Shown here: positions 45,550 to 49,367 of the stretch, piece by piece
Layout of the letters: the number at the start of each line of letters is the position of its first letter
How positions within the stretch are numbered: position 1 is the stretch's first letter
Source of the DNA: Candidatus Poribacteria bacterium
GTDB lineage: Bacteria; Poribacteria; WGA-4E; WGA-3G
NCBI GenBank assembly: GCA_022827225.1
Contig: JAJDTJ010000051.1
Span: 1 to 49,367, forward strand
Reading direction: 5' to 3'
Length of the DNA stretch: 49,367 bases
The notes under the pieces: model-generated
Databases searched by the model: none
The model's input: only the letters and a program-made list of their open reading frames with translations
What the model was told of the DNA's origin: nothing
Made by a program: the position numbers and the translations under genes

Positions 45550-45588
45550 ATATAGTGACGCGGGGTACGGGCAAAACGGTTGCCTAAT
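45550..45588 (-). promoter_or_regulatory. Class C ECF-type promoter of unit A
   Basis: AATTAGGCAACC (45577-45588) and CGTCACTATATATT (CGTCAC 45555-45560), 25 bases from AATT to CGTC. Near-identical to that at 39831, and the similarity runs on into the first 40 bases of the leader. Confidence 0.8.
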
Positions 45589-45770
45589 TTTTTAAAAAAT
45601 TGGAAAATAGAGCAAAATTTCACAGTTTTCATAGCAAATCGGAAAGTTGAAAATTTTATGAAAGCGTCTAAACCTAAGCTGTAAGAGGGTTTTTGGAAGC
45701 TTTAGAGGCGCGGTTGTTAAAAGTTCCTATGAAATTTTATTGCTCCTGAATTGCGAATACGCGCGGATTC

Positions 45771-45799
45771 TTGACAAAATAACAGGTTACGCATAGAAT
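45771..45799 (+). promoter_or_regulatory. Sigma70-type promoter of the GH32 gene
   Basis: TTGACA (45771-45776), 17 bases, TAGAAT (45794-45799), about 65 bases before the ATG. The stretch 45591-45770 shows nothing else. Confidence 0.75.
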
Positions 45800-45865
45800 A
45801 GCATGCAAAACAGAGATAATCACGCATATTTCTTCGCAACCCGCGAAACAAGAAGGAAATAACTA

Positions 45866-47212
45866 ATGATTCAGACGGCTTATAAGGAAGCTTATCGTCC
45901 GCAGTTCCACTTTACACCGAAAACTAATTGGACGAACGATCCGAACGGTTTAATCCATTACAAAGGCGAGTACCATCTCTTCTTTCAGCACAACCCATCG
46001 GGCATCAATTGGGGTAACATGACCTGGGGCCACGCGGTCAGTACAGACCTCGTGCATTGGAAGCAGCTGCCGCACGCCATCCATCCTGATGAACTCGGTA
46101 CAATCTTCTCAGGTTCCGGTGTTGTGGATTGGAAGGATACCGGTGGTTTTCAGACCGGAGACGAGTCGGTGCTTGTCAACTTTTATACATCTGCTGGTAG
46201 CCATGCGCCGGAACCGGTGCCGTTCACGCAAAGCATCGCCTATAGCAACGATCGCGGACGGAGCTGGATAAAATATGAAGGGAATCCTGTCATTGAGCAT
46301 ATCGTCGGCAGCAACCGTGACCCGAAGGTTATCTGGCACGAACCAACACAGAAATGGGTGATGGCTCTCTATCTCGATAAGAACGATTTCGCCTTGTTCG
46401 GTTCGACGAACCTGAAAGAGTGGACAAGGTTATCCGATCTGGAAATCCCCGACACAGAGTGTCCAGATATCTTTGAACTTCCAGTTGACGGTGATCCCGA
46501 CAATACGAAGTGGGTTTTCTGGGGCGCAGCGGGAAAATATTACGTCGGTAATTTCGATGGAACCACATTTACCCCCGAAAGTGAAGCGCATCGCTCTGAT
46601 TACGGTGCTAACTTCTATGCAGCCCAGACCTGGAGCGATGTCCCAGAATCCGATGGCAGACGCATTCAAATCGCTTGGATGAGTGGCAGCAATCCACCCG
46701 ATATGCCTTTCAATCAACAGATGAGTTTCCCGTGCAGCTTGACACTTCGGACGACTTCAGAGGGTATCCATCTCCATCGCGAACCTGTTGTAGAGATCGA
46801 AAACATTCACGCCTATACACACGCGTGGAGTGACCTGACGCTTAAACCCGAAGCGGATCCGCTTGCCGGATTGACGGGTGAATTGTTCGATATCCGGGCA
46901 GAGATAGCACTCAACGAGGCTACCGATGTTGGGTTTAAGATTCGTGGACAAGATATGCGTTATAATGTCGCTGAGCAGCAACTAACATTCCTTGAGCGGA
47001 GCGGTCCGCTTGCACCAAAGGATGGGAAAATCCGTCTGCAAATTCTGGTTGATCGTATCTCTATCGAGGCATTCGGCAATGACGGTGAGTTGTCGATGAC
47101 CTCCTATTTCGTTCCAGATTTAGAGAATGCGGACATCGGCGTTTACGCAGAAGGCGGCGCGGCGACGCTGATATCGCTAAAAGTGCATGAGTTGAAATCT
47201 TCGTGGGTGTAA
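45866..47212 (+). CDS. Glycoside hydrolase family 32 (beta-fructosidase/sucrose hydrolase)
   Basis: 448 residues, the usual length. The five-bladed catalytic propeller is at about 10-310 and a beta-sandwich at about 320-445. The family motifs are complete: WTNDPNG with nucleophile D25, RDP with D152, and EC with acid/base E198; FSGSG is at about 81-85. It cleaves beta-fructosidic bonds in sucrose, inulin or levan; which one cannot be told. There is no signal sequence, so it acts inside the cell. AAGGA lies eight bases before the ATG. It is the only sizeable plus-strand gene and ends tail-to-tail with the metalloprotease gene. Confidence 0.92.
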   Translation: MIQTAYKEAYRPQFHFTPKTNWTNDPNGLIHYKGEYHLFFQHNPSGINWGNMTWGHAVSTDLVHWKQLPHAIHPDELGTIFSGSGVVDWKDTGGFQTGDESVLVNFYTSAGSHAPEPVPFTQSIAYSNDRGRSWIKYEGNPVIEHIVGSNRDPKVIWHEPTQKWVMALYLDKNDFALFGSTNLKEWTRLSDLEIPDTECPDIFELPVDGDPDNTKWVFWGAAGKYYVGNFDGTTFTPESEAHRSDYGANFYAAQTWSDVPESDGRRIQIAWMSGSNPPDMPFNQQMSFPCSLTLRTTSEGIHLHREPVVEIENIHAYTHAWSDLTLKPEADPLAGLTGELFDIRAEIALNEATDVGFKIRGQDMRYNVAEQQLTFLERSGPLAPKDGKIRLQILVDRISIEAFGNDGELSMTSYFVPDLENADIGVYAEGGAATLISLKVHELKSSWV

Positions 47213-47235
47213 CATCGAATATAAACACCGTTCAT

Positions 47236-48288
47236 TTACTTTTGAAGTTGAACGAGAAATGGTTCTGTCCGAAAGTGTCCCTGTGAATCGACAACTTGAA
47301 GCCACAGATCGTGAACGTCAACCTTAGATATTTTGTAATCGAACGCAACGGTCATCTTTTGTCCGTTTAACCGCTTAGATGTTTTGAATGCGGGGGTGCC
47401 TCTGCTGAACTTTGCTCTGTCTTTATCAGTAATATTTGGGTTGGTGTGGAATCTCGCCTGGTGTAATCCATCTCGGTCGCTCAACTCGAAAATGATACGG
47501 ATACTATCTGTCCTCGATGGATACTCGAGTGGAGAGATAATCTTAATTTTCGGTTGAGATTGGCTGGAGAATGTTCTGCCAGGGTTAAAGAAGCGGCTGG
47601 CATCCAGAAATTCTGCAGCTTCCTTGGACAGTTGGCGTTTTTCGAGTCGGGTTGAGGAGAGGTGAAAAGAACCGTAGGACATGAGAAATCGCTCATTACG
47701 GAAATCGTGATGTAATCCGAAGGCGTGTCCAAGTTCATGAGCAATGGTTTTGCCTTGGAAACCGCTTTTTGCTATCCAAAGAATACCTGATTGGCCGCCA
47801 CGGCGGGAGCTTCCAAACCCCAAAGCACCGTTAATCTCTTTGTTGCTTGTATCAACGACGATCATATAGACATTCTTTGATAAACTAAATCGTTCCCTGA
47901 TTTCTGCCTCAACTTTAGTTGTTGTGTTATAGAGGTAGTGTTTATCGGGAAACTTACCTTTGACTTGGTGTACAACCGTTTTCCCTTTCACGTCAGTTTC
48001 AAAGGCGAATGTTTTCCGCCCGAAACCGTGGGCTTCCATCTGGTCAGCAAAGAAAGTTTGTACGGTTTCCATTTGTAACTCTATCTGATCGGCAATTCTT
48101 TGCTTGAAGGGGCGGTCTTGAGGGGTAAAGTAAATGAGTCGAACGAGAGAAGTTGTTTCCGAAATGGCATCATTCACATCTTGTTGCGTTGCTTGTGGTT
48201 GTTGTTCCAACAACTGCAAAGCCTTGCATTGGGTGAATAAAGGTACAAAGAGGAGTATAATCACGAAACAGGAAAATTTCGAGGACAT
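47236..48288 (-). CDS. Exported metzincin-type metalloprotease
   Basis: 350 residues from the ATG at 48288; an upstream GTG (48312) is possible, but AAAGGA fits this ATG. The N-terminus MSSKFSCFVIILLFVPLFTQ is a signal sequence; the Cys next to it could be lipid-bound, but the lipobox is poor. The zinc site is HELGHAFGLHHD (184-195), the metzincin pattern HExxHxxGxxH, with a Met-turn-like FLMSYG about 17 residues after it. A C-terminal beta-sandwich of about 100 residues begins at KIKIISPLEYPS. It would degrade protein outside the cell. The closest metzincin family cannot be named with confidence. Confidence 0.82.
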   Translation of the reverse strand: MSSKFSCFVIILLFVPLFTQCKALQLLEQQPQATQQDVNDAISETTSLVRLIYFTPQDRPFKQRIADQIELQMETVQTFFADQMEAHGFGRKTFAFETDVKGKTVVHQVKGKFPDKHYLYNTTTKVEAEIRERFSLSKNVYMIVVDTSNKEINGALGFGSSRRGGQSGILWIAKSGFQGKTIAHELGHAFGLHHDFRNERFLMSYGSFHLSSTRLEKRQLSKEAAEFLDASRFFNPGRTFSSQSQPKIKIISPLEYPSRTDSIRIIFELSDRDGLHQARFHTNPNITDKDRAKFSRGTPAFKTSKRLNGQKMTVAFDYKISKVDVHDLWLQVVDSQGHFRTEPFLVQLQK

Positions 48289-48356
48289 CCTTGCAATTTC
48301 CTTTATGCGCACCGCTTATTTAAAGTGGCTATTTTTTACTCGACAGACCGAATCTG

Positions 48357-48686
48357 TTAGACGCTAAAGGATTCACCACAACCGCATGTGTTTTTAGCGT
48401 TCGGGTTGGTTATTTTAAAGCCTGAATCCATGAGTCCGTCGTTATAGTCAAGCACGGAACCAGCGAGATAGAGCGTGCTGCGCGGATCAATGAAAATCTT
48501 TAACCCGTGGAATTCAAAAACCCTGTCGGTGTCTTTTGATTCACCAAATTCGAGGTTATACTGGAATCCGGAGCATCCGCCACCGATAACTTGCATCCGC
48601 AAGCCGAGATCGGATTCAGTTGATGTTTCACTGTTATTGATGAGTGCGATCGCTTTTTGTGCGGCAGATTCTGTGACAGTTAACAT
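48357..48686 (-). CDS. IscA/ErpA-type Fe-S carrier
   Basis: 109 residues, normal length for A-type carriers. The three ligand cysteines are present: C38 in GGGCSGFQY, and C101 and C103 in the C-terminal CGCGESF. It would pass Fe-S clusters to target proteins. The ATG overlaps the stop of the IscU-like gene (ATGTTAA), with GGAGG ten bases upstream, so the two are translationally coupled. The gene name erpA or iscA is not decided by sequence alone. Confidence 0.92.
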   Translation of the reverse strand: MLTVTESAAQKAIALINNSETSTESDLGLRMQVIGGGCSGFQYNLEFGESKDTDRVFEFHGLKIFIDPRSTLYLAGSVLDYNDGLMDSGFKITNPNAKNTCGCGESFSV

Positions 48687-49063
48687 GAGGATTGCGCCTC
48701 CTTTTTAGACAGGAAATAAGCAATTGCGTTTTTTAGAACTTTTTCAGTTGCGGCAGCGTAACGTTGTTTATCTTGCGGCAGCTCGCCTAACGCCTCAGAG
48801 AGTCGGTTAGCGGTAATTTTTTCGGCTTCCGAGATATGCATTCCGGTAACCAGTTCGGTAAGTACCGAAGCACTTGCGATAGCGGTAGGGCATCCGAACG
48901 CTCGGAACTTCGCCGCAACAACGATATTGTCCGTTATCTTGAGTGTCAATTTTACCATCTCGCCGCTGGCGGGAGAACCGACAGTCGCTGTACCATCAGC
49001 ATCGGCGATAGTCCCAACATTGCGAGGGTTTTCGTAATGATCGGTCACCTGTGGTGTATACAT
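48680..49063 (-). CDS. IscU/NifU-N-like scaffold lacking two cysteines
   Basis: 127 residues aligning end to end with IscU: HYENPRNVG, GSPASGE in place of GxPxCGD, FRAFGCPTAIASAS, and LPQDKQRYAAATEKV in place of the LPPVKxHCSxLAED region. Only the middle cluster cysteine (C58) remains. The first is Ser33, with the neighbouring Asp now Glu, and the third is Tyr102. One extra Cys is the final residue (C127). The frame is intact and coupled to the IscA gene. It may carry or hand over a cluster with other ligands rather than build one alone. No IscS or IscR gene is visible. Confidence 0.85.
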   Translation of the reverse strand: MYTPQVTDHYENPRNVGTIADADGTATVGSPASGEMVKLTLKITDNIVVAAKFRAFGCPTAIASASVLTELVTGMHISEAEKITANRLSEALGELPQDKQRYAAATEKVLKNAIAYFLSKKEAQSSC

Positions 49064-49111
49064 CAGAAGTCAACCGGTTTTACAAGGTCTCCATCCAACC
49101 ATTTTACGCGA

Positions 49112-49125
49112 TAGATTGTAATCTA
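49112..49125 (-). promoter_or_regulatory. Palindromic operator candidate before the iscU-like gene
   Basis: TAGATT-GT-AATCTA is a perfect 14-base palindrome lying between the promoter (49157-49185) and the ATG, where a repressor would block transcription. Its regulator is not known. Confidence 0.45.
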
Positions 49126-49156
49126 CAACCGCGTTTGAAGAAGAACCCTTTTTGAA

Positions 49157-49185
49157 ATTATACAATATTTCCAGACGCTTGTCAA
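49157..49185 (-). promoter_or_regulatory. Consensus sigma70 promoter of the Fe-S pair
   Basis: TTGACA (49180-49185) and TATAAT (49157-49162) on the minus strand, both perfect, separated by 17 bases. Unlike the promoters of the sigma array, it is of the housekeeping type. Confidence 0.85.
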
Positions 49186-49262
49186 GTACTTCGCGAAATC
49201 CAACACTAAAAACCCGATTTAACTTTAACTGATATTTCTCAAAAGATTGTTTGATTCAATAG

Positions 49263-49367
49263 TTATAGGTGTTCTTGTGCGTTTAGTTCATGAAAATGCG
49301 CGCTGATGATAGACAACATCTGCCTATCACCGGAAAGTTGAAGTTTTATCTGATGAAAAGTGAGGCG
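49263..49367 (-). CDS. C-terminal end of an unknown gene (cut by the window)
   Basis: A frame open from the right edge for 34 codons ends at TAA (49263-49265); it reads LTFHQIKLQLSGDRQMLSII and then SAHFHELNAQEHL. The composition is protein-like, with alternating hydrophobic residues, but too short to assign. A plus-strand frame from ATG 49290 is also open to the edge; it lacks a ribosome site and I think it less likely. Confidence 0.35.
   Translation of the reverse strand, partial: RLTFHQIKLQLSGDRQMLSIISAHFHELNAQEHL

Noticed and set aside
48680..49063. IscU-like gene as a pseudogene because of lost cysteines
   Set aside because: The frame is full-length, has a perfect promoter and is coupled to an intact IscA gene; substitution, not decay, is more likely.

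Overview
Organism and overall character. The window has moderate GC. Almost everything from 117 to 45377 lies on the minus strand and is built from paralogous, eukaryote-like repeat proteins (WD40, Asp-box/sortilin-type propellers). Large families of ECF sigma factors fused to such domains, together with selenocysteine use, point to a Candidatus Poribacteria-like or PVC-related uncultivated bacterium. This is inference from style; no rRNA or marker gene is present.

Region 1 (1-34792) is a tandem array of ten long ECF sigma-factor genes (s1-s10); s11 lies at 36288-37634. All share one layout: sigma2 (about residues 7-75), sigma4 (about 125-178), a conserved linker (motif FQITPNLTENIMRE), one transmembrane helix (about 220-243), a conserved outside segment (motif RFQKPYSFDA), then a variable C-terminal domain. 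That domain is a LolA/RseB-like lipid-binding-type fold (s1, s4, s6), an Asp-box propeller (s2, s3, s8, s9, s10), WD40 (s5, s7) or a short beta-rich module (s11). They therefore look like one-piece transmembrane sigma factors with an outside sensor. Each of s1-s10 has its own ECF-type promoter: a conserved CGTCAC -10 element and one of three -35 types that match the three sigma4 recognition-helix types, which suggests autoregulation. Small passenger genes sit between them: a DUF433 antitoxin with a toxin remnant, a MNT-type nucleotidyltransferase and a secreted DUF3352-like protein. At the left edge an insertion sequence has cut off the end of s1.

Region 2 (35269-45590) holds two transcription units, each with the same class C promoter. 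Unit A encodes a secreted WD40 protein, a selenoprotein, a second secreted WD40 protein and a lipoprotein-type selenoprotein. Unit B encodes a selenoprotein, sigma factor s11 and a third secreted WD40 protein. The three selenoproteins each look like two genes split at a UGA. In all three the UGA lies in a conserved Cys-Sec motif (DESC-U-GSGK or NESC-U-ASGK), the frame stays open across it, and a near-identical SECIS-like hairpin follows at the same distance. The C-terminal module of two of the selenoproteins is also the outside domain of s11, tying sigma factor and selenoproteins into one proposed system.

Region 3 (45591-49367) is ordinary: a GH32 fructan/sucrose hydrolase with a sigma70 promoter (+ strand), a secreted metzincin-type metalloprotease, and an IscU-IscA-like Fe-S pair behind a consensus sigma70 promoter. 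The IscU-like protein has lost two of the three cluster-binding cysteines. A probable gene end is cut by the right edge.
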